This document shows positions 34,900-42,736 of a DNA stretch of 64,000 nucleotides, one piece after another (positions within the stretch are counted from its first letter, which is position 1; every line of letters begins with the position of its first letter). This DNA comes from Flavobacterium album (GTDB lineage Bacteria; Bacteroidota; Bacteroidia; Flavobacteriales; Flavobacteriaceae): assembly GCF_003096035.1 (NCBI RefSeq), contig NZ_CP029186.1:2772001-2836000 (forward strand), read 5' to 3'. Position numbers and translations under genes: made by a program. Below the pieces are notes generated by a model, which searched no databases, had not been told where the DNA came from, and saw nothing but the letters and a program-made list of their open reading frames with translations.

Positions 34900-35379
34900 A
34901 TGAAAGAGCTTACAGTAAAAAGACAGGATAAATTATATACAATTTATAATGGTGACTCTGTTTACGGGCAAATCATTTTTGATGATAAAGGATTCGGGGC
35001 AGCGATTATTGTTGATGGGAACATCTACCGAACCGAACAGGAAAACCCAAAAAGTGCAAATAAAATATTGAAACATAATGATACAATACTCTTCAGATTT
35101 AAATATGATAAAATTTGGGGAGGTGCCACATTACAATCAGGTAATGAGGATATGGGTTACAGTATCATTGGGAAATGGTTTAAGCCGGGAACGCGGCTTA
35201 TAGATAAGGATAAAACCGATCTTGTCGTGGTAGTTTCCAGCCAGGGATTTAAGACTAAAATTAGAACGGAAATCCACGACGAAACTATTGCACCTGTCAT
35301 GGTAATGGCCACTATTTATTATCATTTGTATGCATCTGCCGCGAAAACTATGGCAGTAGGCATAATTAGCGGTATGTAA
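34900..35379 (+). CDS. Hypothetical protein, possibly tubby/LURP-one-like fold
   Basis: A 159-residue beta-rich protein with alternating short strands (LYTIYNGDSVYGQIIFDDKG, GAAIIVDGNIYRTE) ending in a hydrophobic helix (MVMATIYYHLYASAAKTMAVG). This strand-then-central-helix pattern recalls tubby/LURP-one-related proteins, but no motif confirms it. It is divergent from the transporter gene and AT-rich. The helix could equally be a membrane anchor. Confidence 0.55.
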   Translation: MKELTVKRQDKLYTIYNGDSVYGQIIFDDKGFGAAIIVDGNIYRTEQENPKSANKILKHNDTILFRFKYDKIWGGATLQSGNEDMGYSIIGKWFKPGTRLIDKDKTDLVVVVSSQGFKTKIRTEIHDETIAPVMVMATIYYHLYASAAKTMAVGIISGM

Positions 35380-35394
35380 TCACAATCCCTGAAA

Positions 35395-36159
35395 TCATAA
35401 ATTTTCAAGATCCGAGATCCTGTAAAACCTCATATTATTTGTTTTCACGTAGTCGCAGATGGCAAAAAGCGTGTCATAGTCCGTTTCGTATTCTCCATTA
35501 ACGGCTTCAACCGGACGATGCGCATAAAAGATTACAATCTTATTATGGTCGCGGGCATATTCTAAAAGCGACAGGAAATAGGGAACGCTAAAATGAGGAT
35601 AGCTTTTATCGAGGCCAAGCCCGTATACAAGATGGTTGCCCGTATAATAACAATTTTGCGAAGAGGGTGGCAGCTGCCCATAGGTTGTGCCCCGCACCAT
35701 ACCAAATTCTTTTAAGAGGACACCATCTGTTGTTGCATTCCTCGAGCCGAAAGGATAAGCAAACGATTCGGCATGAAGCTGGTTGGCATCCATCAGCGCC
35801 ATCATAGGGTAAATTTCAGTTTCAAGGTAAGCATCGGCTCCGTGCTGGGCTATGTAGTTGCGCGCATCGAGATGGTTTAGTCCATGGGCTGCAATTTCAT
35901 GCCCGTAGTCTTTCAACGTATGCAGCTCCCCAATTTGTGAACTGTTAAGCGTACCAAATTTTGTTACAAAGAAAGTAGCCTTCCAGCCTGTAGGTTTTAA
36001 TGCCTGGTGAACATCGGCCCAGTCGTCTATATAATCATCATCAAAAGTAATCACTACGCCGGGCTGGTAACCGGTTTCAATACTTGTACGGCCGTTTTCG
36101 TTGGTACATGAAAACAAAACAAGCACCAACGCTATAAGGTAGTATCGGGTTAATTTCAT
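35395..36159 (-). CDS. Polysaccharide deacetylase-family lipoprotein
   Basis: A 254-residue protein from the ATG at 36159, giving a lipoprotein signal peptide with lipobox LFSC. The NodB-homology domain has motif 1 VVITFDDDYIDDW and motif 2 HGLNHLD (His-x-x-x-His), which together bind the catalytic metal, and a later FAYPFGSRN. It would remove acetyl groups from a carbohydrate at the cell envelope, or act as a related amidase. The upstream in-frame start at 36195 would break the signal peptide. Confidence 0.88.
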   Translation of the reverse strand: MKLTRYYLIALVLVLFSCTNENGRTSIETGYQPGVVITFDDDYIDDWADVHQALKPTGWKATFFVTKFGTLNSSQIGELHTLKDYGHEIAAHGLNHLDARNYIAQHGADAYLETEIYPMMALMDANQLHAESFAYPFGSRNATTDGVLLKEFGMVRGTTYGQLPPSSQNCYYTGNHLVYGLGLDKSYPHFSVPYFLSLLEYARDHNKIVIFYAHRPVEAVNGEYETDYDTLFAICDYVKTNNMRFYRISDLENL

Positions 36160-36237
36160 CGATTGGGAAACAAAAAAAATCCTACAAAAAATCAAATGTA
36201 AAGAAAAAGTTAATATTTACGTCATTAACTTAAATAT

Positions 36238-36606
36238 CTATTTTTTTCTGCTTTTCTCGACTATTATTACAATTGCAATTCCAATGATATACGTAAGGAT
36301 GTCCATCCATGCAAAAGATGTCCCAATAACTGTCCTGAAAAATTTTGAATCCTGCAGGCCCAGCACTTCAATGATTTTCAGGTATTGAAGGGTCTCCACC
36401 AAAAAAGCAAAGAGCAGTACGCCTATTGCTACAGGAGTTTCCGGCACCCTGAAAAACGATTTTATAAAGCAATAGATAAGAATGACAACCAACACATCGC
36501 CGATATAAGGCCTGATGATCCTGTCATGCACGTAGAGCGCTATAACGACTTCGATAACAAATAGCAGGATTGTAATTATGAAATAATTTCTTTTGAAGGT
36601 GAACAT
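36238..36606 (-). CDS. DUF2809 membrane protein
   Basis: A 122-residue protein with four hydrophobic helices and short loops; FIRPYIGDVLVVILIYCFIKSF-like sequence follows the first helix and SFAWMDILTYIIG the third. These match DUF2809. The function is unknown. It ends in a basic tail (EKSRKK). It is separated by 78 bp from the deacetylase gene on the same strand. Confidence 0.85.
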   Translation of the reverse strand: MFTFKRNYFIITILLFVIEVVIALYVHDRIIRPYIGDVLVVILIYCFIKSFFRVPETPVAIGVLLFAFLVETLQYLKIIEVLGLQDSKFFRTVIGTSFAWMDILTYIIGIAIVIIVEKSRKK

Positions 36607-36672
36607 AGCTTGATCAGTGTTGATATGATATCAACGCTGCCGGCTGTTAAAAATTATCTTACAATTCAAAAT

Positions 36673-36702
36673 TAAAAAAGCCGCTCAAAAAAGCGGCTTC
36701 CG
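36673..36702 (-). terminator. Intrinsic terminator of the gene at 36718
   Basis: On the minus strand AAGCCGCTT, a short loop and AGCGGCTTTTTT form a stem with T tail, 16 bp after the stop codon. Confidence 0.8.
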
Positions 36703-36717
36703 TTTGTGAATAGTATG

Positions 36718-37356
36718 TTATCCCCTTGTACTTGTAGCAGGCTTGCGATAGTAAACATCGTTGTCGTCATAGTCGGTTGTGCCTCCGTTGTAGCCTCCCT
36801 GTTGGTAGTTACCGTCATAGTAGCCTGTGGCAGGGCATGCATCGTAAACGTAGCTCCTGTTGTTAGCGTTGATGTAGCCGATAGCGTCTACAATATGGCC
36901 TGAACGGTTATATATGAGGCGAAGGTTTCCTATCTGTGCCAGCGCAAAGCTGTTATAGCTCATGTACACAGTCCCGATACGCTTTACACGGCCTATTGCG
37001 TCGTAGTTGATGAACACGTTGCCTACGCGTCGTACACGGCCGTTGTAATCGTGTTCTACCCGTACGCCACGTCCGTTGCTGTAAGTGCCGGGTGCGCCAT
37101 AAGTAGCGTTGCTCTGGTTCCGGTCGCTCCTGCGGTAGTAAGTGCCACTGCCGGTAGAAGGCTGAGTATTAAAATCCATTTCGCCGTTAGGAAAAACAAG
37201 GAACTCAATGCCGCGCTCCATGAACACGATAGGTTCGGCTTCCCTGTAATCAATTGCGTAATGTGTTGGGTTGCCAGAAAAAATTGTTGATTCTGACGCT
37301 AAGGCCAGGCTACCGCTTAGGAGTAATCCGGCAACTAAAAAGGTAATTTTTTTCAT
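36718..37356 (-). CDS. Secreted protein with YD-like short repeats
   Basis: A 212-residue protein with a signal peptide (MKKITFLVAGLLLSGSLALA). The middle has repeated strands of the type VRRVGNVFINYDAIGRVKRIG and GTVYMSYN (about 105-140), each pairing a short basic turn with a beta strand. The C-terminal 45 residues are rich in Tyr, Gly and Asn. The family is seen in Flavobacteriaceae as a hypothetical exported protein; no enzymatic motif is visible. It has its own terminator. Confidence 0.75.
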   Translation of the reverse strand: MKKITFLVAGLLLSGSLALASESTIFSGNPTHYAIDYREAEPIVFMERGIEFLVFPNGEMDFNTQPSTGSGTYYRRSDRNQSNATYGAPGTYSNGRGVRVEHDYNGRVRRVGNVFINYDAIGRVKRIGTVYMSYNSFALAQIGNLRLIYNRSGHIVDAIGYINANNRSYVYDACPATGYYDGNYQQGGYNGGTTDYDDNDVYYRKPATSTRG

Positions 37357-37734
37357 GACATTTAAAATTTAATATGGTACCTACTCTGTGCTTTTCGGCT
37401 TCCGCAGGAACTTTAATTTTGTTCCTGATTACCACAATCCAAATGCCGTGCCAAACTTCGCAAACGTTATAGTTAAGATATTATCTTATAGTTTGGCGTT
37501 GATAATCATAATTTTAGCCGGTAAAAATATTTTTAAAAACTGTTTGAATTTAATTTATAGTCTAATGGTGTATAGATTTTTTAGCATTATTATCAATAGT
37601 TATCTGTTTAAGATTTAAACGCTTATCCTCAAAATCCCTACGAATGTTCATTTATTTTGTAATAATCCGCTTCTTAAAGTTAACTTAAAACCAAAATTTC
37701 TATATTCGGGGCTCAATAACCTTAAACCAAAATA
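37357..37734. other. Long AT-rich intergenic region
   Basis: The region between two divergent genes has no supported gene. A 76-residue frame at 37388-37618 has no homologue I recognise and low-complexity composition. TATATTCG at 37701-37708 is a one-mismatch -7 element for the pentapeptide gene. Confidence 0.5.
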
Positions 37735-39780
37735 ATGGATATTTCTACCGAACATCTGGAACTAATGCAGCGCATCACGGCGCATTTGGAGCCCCACTTA
37801 AAAGAAGGGCGCACCTACCACCAGGAATTTTATAAATCAAGATATGGCAGCAGTGGCGGCAGTGTATTCCAGGTACATGAAGGGAAAAGCTACACCCCAT
37901 GGCACGCAGAACACAATCCTGAAGATACACTTACACAGGGCCTCAAAGAACTTGATGATGTAATCAGGGGTATGAGGGGCAACCTCAACCTGAGCGACCT
38001 TTATTATCACCTACCGGCCGATACCAAGGTGCGTTTTACCCATGTAAAAGGCCAGCCGATGCAAATGCTTGTGATGGATGTTCCGCATTTACTGGAAGAC
38101 CTGAAAAAAACGATAAGGGAAGATGCTATGCGCTACACCACCGATAATCCGGAATTTATAAGTGCCGAAGCTATAATGAGGTTTGTACAGCAGGCTGATG
38201 AGCTGGGCATTTATACCGATGAGACTACAGTGCTTTCTACACGGACGAGTTCGGGCTCATCGCCGGCGGATACCAACCTTATCAAATGCATAAATAAAGC
38301 CTTGGGCGGGCATCTGGAGAAGCTATATTATAAGCTGGAAGGTGATACATTTGTGTTGCAGTCCAAACCGGGCTTCCCTGAATTTGGAATTACTGAGTTG
38401 GAACCGGAAAACGAAACCATTGACCTTGCACCCGAATACAAAGAGCGTAAAGATGCACAGGCCGAAGCGATCCGCCTCAGGACTGAATTTTACAAGACTT
38501 TGGGAACCATGCTCCCGGTGCCAATTTACCTGAACGTAGGCGGTTTCCGCAGCCATAGCTGGCCCGAGGGAAGCCATTACCATACATCGGAAGTGTTGCG
38601 GGTGATCTATACCAAAGATTCGACCATTGTAATCACCGATGGCCTTAGCGACGTATATACTTCCGAACGTTCTGATGCCAATTTGGAATATAATGGTGTT
38701 GGAGCAGAATTTTACCTGGAGTTTGAAGGCCATGTGACCTTTGAAGAGGTAAGAAACCATTTTTGTACGGCACTCCTAAACAGCGTGACCCAAATAGCTA
38801 TAGAACATGGCGATTTCAAAGCACTTATCGAAAATAATGAACACGCCACCATTGAGTTCAGGCAGGACAATGTAGAGCTATGGTGCATTAAAGGCATGAA
38901 CGGCGCATCAAACGATATCAGTATATTTTTCAGGCATGGACAATATGCTCCGGATGATTTCGGCGCTTTCCTGAATATGCCTTCGAAAAATGTTCCCGCG
39001 AAATTACAGCTAAACCTCGAAGAGATACTGCTTATAAATATCAAGCCTTTTTCTAATGAATGGCTGACATCTTATAAGCTTAGAAGCGAGGACGAAGAAG
39101 TAAAAAAAGAGGTGCGTGAAGAAATGATGGCCCATTTTGAAGCTATTGGCGAAGACAATAAGATTCCTTTGACTTATGTGGAGGAAGGTGTGGATAATAC
39201 GCTTGGGGAGCTTTTCCCGCTATCGGACGTTGAGCCAAGGGGCAGTGAGATTAATAATGAGCTTATAGAAAGCCTTGCGAAAAATGAGGAGCTAAGCCAT
39301 GATACGATCAATGAAATGCTGGAACAGCACAGCGAATTCCTTGACGGGGGAGGTGATGACGGCCATTTTGAACAGCTTTATACTGCAAGCCTGCCGCTTA
39401 ATATTTATATGACACAGACAAAGGCGGGAAAACAATTTAAGCCGGGTATGAAAACGATACCTAAAGATTTCAGCTTTGAAGATGCGGACCTGCGTTCTTC
39501 CGAATTCACGGGATGCATTGCAGACGGTGTCGATTTTAGGGATGCCGACCTCACCGGATCGTTGTTTACTAACGGATTTTTCCGTGGGGCGAATTTTGAA
39601 GGCGCTGACCTGACCAGTGTCGATTTTACCGATTCGGATGTAACCGGGGCTAATTTCAGGAATACAGTCCTGGATGGTGCTGATTTTGAGATCACTAACT
39701 GTACCGGTGCCGATTTTACAGGCGCTAATACTACCGATGCGACTTTTAAAGGAGCGAACATGAAAGATGTGAAATACTAA
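37735..39780 (+). CDS. SUFU-like domain protein with C-terminal pentapeptide repeats
   Basis: A 681-residue soluble protein. Residues 1-250 are helical and unassigned. About 262-420 resembles a suppressor-of-fused domain (PVPIYLNVGGFRSHSW, VITDGLSDVYTSE, GVGAEFYLEF). From about 575 to the end run pentapeptide repeats of the A(D/N)LxX type (FEGADLTSVDFTDSDVTGAN), forming a right-handed beta helix. In bacteria SUFU domains are mostly immunity proteins of polymorphic toxins, but no toxin gene is adjacent. The TPR gene follows after 49 bp, probably in one transcript. The domain assignment for the middle part is by eye. Confidence 0.75.
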   Translation: MDISTEHLELMQRITAHLEPHLKEGRTYHQEFYKSRYGSSGGSVFQVHEGKSYTPWHAEHNPEDTLTQGLKELDDVIRGMRGNLNLSDLYYHLPADTKVRFTHVKGQPMQMLVMDVPHLLEDLKKTIREDAMRYTTDNPEFISAEAIMRFVQQADELGIYTDETTVLSTRTSSGSSPADTNLIKCINKALGGHLEKLYYKLEGDTFVLQSKPGFPEFGITELEPENETIDLAPEYKERKDAQAEAIRLRTEFYKTLGTMLPVPIYLNVGGFRSHSWPEGSHYHTSEVLRVIYTKDSTIVITDGLSDVYTSERSDANLEYNGVGAEFYLEFEGHVTFEEVRNHFCTALLNSVTQIAIEHGDFKALIENNEHATIEFRQDNVELWCIKGMNGASNDISIFFRHGQYAPDDFGAFLNMPSKNVPAKLQLNLEEILLINIKPFSNEWLTSYKLRSEDEEVKKEVREEMMAHFEAIGEDNKIPLTYVEEGVDNTLGELFPLSDVEPRGSEINNELIESLAKNEELSHDTINEMLEQHSEFLDGGGDDGHFEQLYTASLPLNIYMTQTKAGKQFKPGMKTIPKDFSFEDADLRSSEFTGCIADGVDFRDADLTGSLFTNGFFRGANFEGADLTSVDFTDSDVTGANFRNTVLDGADFEITNCTGADFTGANTTDATFKGANMKDVKY

Positions 39781-39829
39781 AAAAATTGTAATAAATAATC
39801 TGCCCATAACGGCACAATACCTGGAAATA

Positions 39830-40687
39830 ATGACTTACGTATACATAGGCGGCGGCATAGTCGTACTCTTTATTATCTATTCGCTGTTCGCAGCAAAAAA
39901 CAACCTGAAAAAAGCGCCGGAAAAACTGATCGATGCGCAGCGAAAATTTGATGCCGGCGAAACCAATGCTGCCCTGAGGGCGCTGGGCGAGGCTTTTGTA
40001 ATTCCGCTCAACGATCATTTGAATCCGGAACAGAAAGCGCACCTTATTGCTGTGCTGGACCTTTTGAGGAAAGTATTTGCCGAAATGAACATTTCCGGCG
40101 CAAAGCTTATCGACCCGCTTTATGATAAAATGAAAAATTCCGTAAATGCTACGGTGGTGCTGAATGAAGGTAACTATAAGCCGCTTCAGGATTTTTTTGA
40201 TGAGACCGATACCGATGCCAAGCTGGTAAAATATCTTAAGGAATCTGTGTTTGGAGGAGAAATAGGCGTTGCGGATTCTGCTTCTTCTGACAGGTCGTCA
40301 TTTCCAGAAACCAGCAGCAGGACTACACCTTTTATCAATACTGCAGGAAAGCTTATCATGGGCCGCAAATACCAGGCGGCCATAGATGTATATAAAGATG
40401 CGCTTACCCAGGAATGGGACGATACCGACAGAGCGTTCCTCCATGACCAGCTGGGGTCGTGTTATCTCATGAATAAAGACCTGATTAATGCTGAGGCCAA
40501 TTACAAGGAAAGCATTGCCATAAAATCATATTTCCTGAACAACTGGAACTATGCTGATTTTTTAGTTTACCACAAGCGAAAAGACGATGCGGCAGTACAG
40601 CTCCCGAAAGTTGAAGCGCTGATAGCGAACCCAACCGACAGAAAAGAGTATAACAAATTGCAGAAAAATTTTGATGCGTTGAAATAA
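39830..40687 (+). CDS. Membrane-anchored TPR-like protein
   Basis: A 285-residue protein: one N-terminal membrane helix (about 4-22, YIGGGIVVLFIIYSLFA), a helical segment, a serine/threonine-rich linker (about 148-165) and two to three TPR-like helical pairs (about 170-260, KLIMGRKYQAAIDVYKDAL, LGSCYLMNKDLINAEANYKES). It probably serves as a scaffold for the pentapeptide protein encoded just upstream. No enzymatic motif is visible. Confidence 0.72.
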   Translation: MTYVYIGGGIVVLFIIYSLFAAKNNLKKAPEKLIDAQRKFDAGETNAALRALGEAFVIPLNDHLNPEQKAHLIAVLDLLRKVFAEMNISGAKLIDPLYDKMKNSVNATVVLNEGNYKPLQDFFDETDTDAKLVKYLKESVFGGEIGVADSASSDRSSFPETSSRTTPFINTAGKLIMGRKYQAAIDVYKDALTQEWDDTDRAFLHDQLGSCYLMNKDLINAEANYKESIAIKSYFLNNWNYADFLVYHKRKDDAAVQLPKVEALIANPTDRKEYNKLQKNFDALK

Positions 40688-40706
40688 CGATTCTTTTATA
40701 AAATAC

Positions 40707-40743
40707 AAAGCCCGACAGAATGATAACTGCCGGGCTTTTTAAA
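40707..40743 (+). terminator. Intrinsic terminator of the SUFU/TPR unit
   Basis: AAAGCCCG pairs with CGGGCTTT around a 16-nt loop, followed by a T run, 20 bp after the TPR stop. Confidence 0.75.
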
Positions 40744-40790
40744 TTATTATCTTTTGTTGCTTAGAACATCTAAACTTTAAAAAAATTAAT

Positions 40791-40937
40791 TTTAACCACA
40801 TAGGTACATAGCCTTAGGCGAAATTGTAAAGTGCAATTAAAAGAACACAGAGCATGAAGCTTCGCTTCACTATGGCAAATATGTTTCCTTCAACAACAAT
40901 AGATAACTATGAAACCTATGTATCTATGTGGTTGAAT
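40791..40937 (+). mobile_element. 145-bp palindromic MITE-like element, copy 1
   Basis: Terminal inverted repeats TAACCACATAGGTACATAG and its inverse at the other end enclose a centre with ACACAGAGCATGAAGCTTCG, containing the small palindrome GAAGCTTCGCTTC. The reverse complement of 47824-47971 aligns along almost its whole length. It encodes no protein. Confidence 0.85.
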
Positions 40938-40965
40938 TTAGAAGTAATTTAATCTCAAAAAAAAA

Positions 40966-41742
40966 CTAAACTTTGAGCTCAATCCACACCGGTGCATGGT
41001 CGCTGGTTTTTTCCCAACCCCGCACATACTTATCCACACCACCGGCTTTCAGTTTTCCTTTCAGTTCATCGCTCAAAAGGAAATGGTCGATACGCAGGCC
41101 TGCATCGCGGCCATAGGCATTACGAAAATAATCCCAAAAGGTGTATATCTTTTCGTCAGGGTAGAGGGTGCGTATGGCATCCGTCCAGCCTTGTGCTACA
41201 AGGTTGTGGAAAGCCTGACGCGTCTCGGGACGGAAGAGGGCATCGTTCACCCAGCGTTCCGGCTTGTACACATCCAGTTCGGTAGGCATCACATTGAAAT
41301 CACCCATCATTACTACCGGGATCTTGAATTCCAGCAGCTGTTTGGCGCGCACAGTGAGGCGTTCGAACCACTTCAGCTTATAATCGAATTTCGGCCCCGG
41401 TGCAGGATTGCCGTTGGGGAGATAAAGGCAGCATACGAGTACGTCATTTACAAGCGCCTCAATATAGCGGCTCTGTACATCTTCAGGATCGCCCGGCAGG
41501 CCGCGCCCGACTTCCTTCATCTCGAGCCCGTTACGTACCAGTATTGCTACGCCGTTCCATTGCTTCTGCCCGTGCCAGATGGCCTGGTAGCCTGCGGCAT
41601 CAATAGCATCGATAGGGAATTTTTCCTGAGGGGCTTTCAGTTCCTGGAGGCAGGCCACATCGGGTTTTGCTTCGTCAAGCCATTTCAGGAGAACATTCAG
41701 CCTTCCATTTACACCGTTTACATTATAGGTTGCGAGTTTCAT
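40966..41742 (-). CDS. xth: Exodeoxyribonuclease III
   Basis: A 258-residue AP endonuclease/3'-exonuclease of the ExoIII family. It cleaves at abasic sites in base-excision repair. Motifs: the N-terminal metal site (YNVNGVNGRL), CLQELKAPQEKFP with the catalytic Glu, MMGDFNVMPTELDV, RIDHFLLS and the terminal TSDHAPVWIEL with catalytic His. Length is standard. Monocistronic. Confidence 0.96.
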   Translation of the reverse strand: MKLATYNVNGVNGRLNVLLKWLDEAKPDVACLQELKAPQEKFPIDAIDAAGYQAIWHGQKQWNGVAILVRNGLEMKEVGRGLPGDPEDVQSRYIEALVNDVLVCCLYLPNGNPAPGPKFDYKLKWFERLTVRAKQLLEFKIPVVMMGDFNVMPTELDVYKPERWVNDALFRPETRQAFHNLVAQGWTDAIRTLYPDEKIYTFWDYFRNAYGRDAGLRIDHFLLSDELKGKLKAGGVDKYVRGWEKTSDHAPVWIELKV

Positions 41743-41799
41743 AAGGTTAAGTTACGAAGAGTTCGCATTAGATAGGATAAGTGTTAACAGATTTTTTGA

Positions 41800-41935
41800 T
41801 TAGCAGCAGCAGGCAAAGGTCTTTTTCAGGAAAGTCCGTACCTGCTGTCCGCTCTATCTGCTTTCGCTTTGCTACAGCAGAATACCGCTTCCATCAGGGC
41901 TAAAGGGAGAAGTGGTTTTGTGCTTGGCTACTCTA
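41800..41935 (+). repeat. GC-rich modular repeat, ATCAGGGCTA type (copy E)
   Basis: It shows the same order of parts as 9802-9945: TTTTCAGGAAAGTCCGTACC, GCTGTCCGCTCTATCTGC, a hairpin (TGCT...AGCAG), AATACCGCTTCCATCAGGGC and a GTGGTTTTGTGCTT tail. Confidence 0.65.
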
Positions 41936-41943
41936 CCGCAACT

Positions 41944-42726
41944 TTATTGAGATATTTGATTAAATTTTCTTTCTAATGCATCAATAAGTAATCCAACATC
42001 TGCTTTGTAGAATCCGGCACTGTTGACACAATTAACTTCAACAATTTTCCAACCTTCGGAAGTAAGGCAAACATCCATAACAAAGGCATCAGCGACTTCA
42101 TATATCTCTGCCATTTTTTGAGCAAATGCCAGTGCATCTTCTGAAACTTTTTCTTCAAATGGCAAATCACCATGAAACAGATAATAGGAACTTGTAATAA
42201 CCTTTCCTTCCACAATCCATATCCTGGCTTCCTTAATTATGGTTTTCGGATAAGAAACCTGAATAAGTGTATTGTTGTTTAAAAGAGTTTGGGGCATGCT
42301 AGTTAACGCCTGTTCAACAAAATCTTTCCATTTAGTTTCGGTAAATTTCTTTCCGGTAAAAACCTTTGCATCTTTGGCAGGGCGAATGAATTTTTGCTCA
42401 CCAACTTTCCACTCTAAAGTATCACTAAGTTTATAAATTATACTGTCATGGTTCAGCAAATGTTCGCCATAATATTTCGAATATATTTCAAAAGAATGGT
42501 TACCACCGTAAAAAGAACCAGGATACCAATCATATTTTTGCGCCATTTTCGCGAGTTTCACAGAACCATACACGAAAACGTTCGTATGAAATGTACCAAA
42601 TTCAAACGCTTCAGCAAAAGGCATAATTTTTACAATTTCATAAGGAATATTACGCCGTTCTAACTCCTCAAATATTTTATTATAATTTGGTTCCTCAAAT
42701 ATATTTTCCTGAATGATATAATACAT
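41944..42726 (-). CDS. ATP-grasp domain protein (DUF4343-like)
   Basis: A 260-residue protein from the ATG at 42726 (MYYIIQENIFEEPNYNKI); the in-frame ATG at 42750 lies inside the preceding gene. The ATP-grasp pattern appears in the C-terminal half: IVEGKVITSSYYLF, DAFVMDVCLTSEGWKIVEVNC and a final Asn/Ser-rich ligand loop VNCVNSAGFY. It probably ligates an amine or carboxylate, but the substrate is not known. It is last in the run VOC-lipoprotein-CocE-ATP-grasp. Confidence 0.78.
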   Translation of the reverse strand: MYYIIQENIFEEPNYNKIFEELERRNIPYEIVKIMPFAEAFEFGTFHTNVFVYGSVKLAKMAQKYDWYPGSFYGGNHSFEIYSKYYGEHLLNHDSIIYKLSDTLEWKVGEQKFIRPAKDAKVFTGKKFTETKWKDFVEQALTSMPQTLLNNNTLIQVSYPKTIIKEARIWIVEGKVITSSYYLFHGDLPFEEKVSEDALAFAQKMAEIYEVADAFVMDVCLTSEGWKIVEVNCVNSAGFYKADVGLLIDALERKFNQISQ

Positions 42727-42736
42727 TTTTTTTGGC

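Noticed and set aside
37388..37618. 76-residue frame in the long intergenic region
   Set aside because: Low-complexity, hydrophobic by virtue of AT-richness, with no recognisable relative; could be real but is not supported.
40996..41775. 259-residue plus-strand frame across the xth gene
   Set aside because: Antisense to an intact exonuclease III gene with all catalytic motifs; long antisense frames are common at this base composition.
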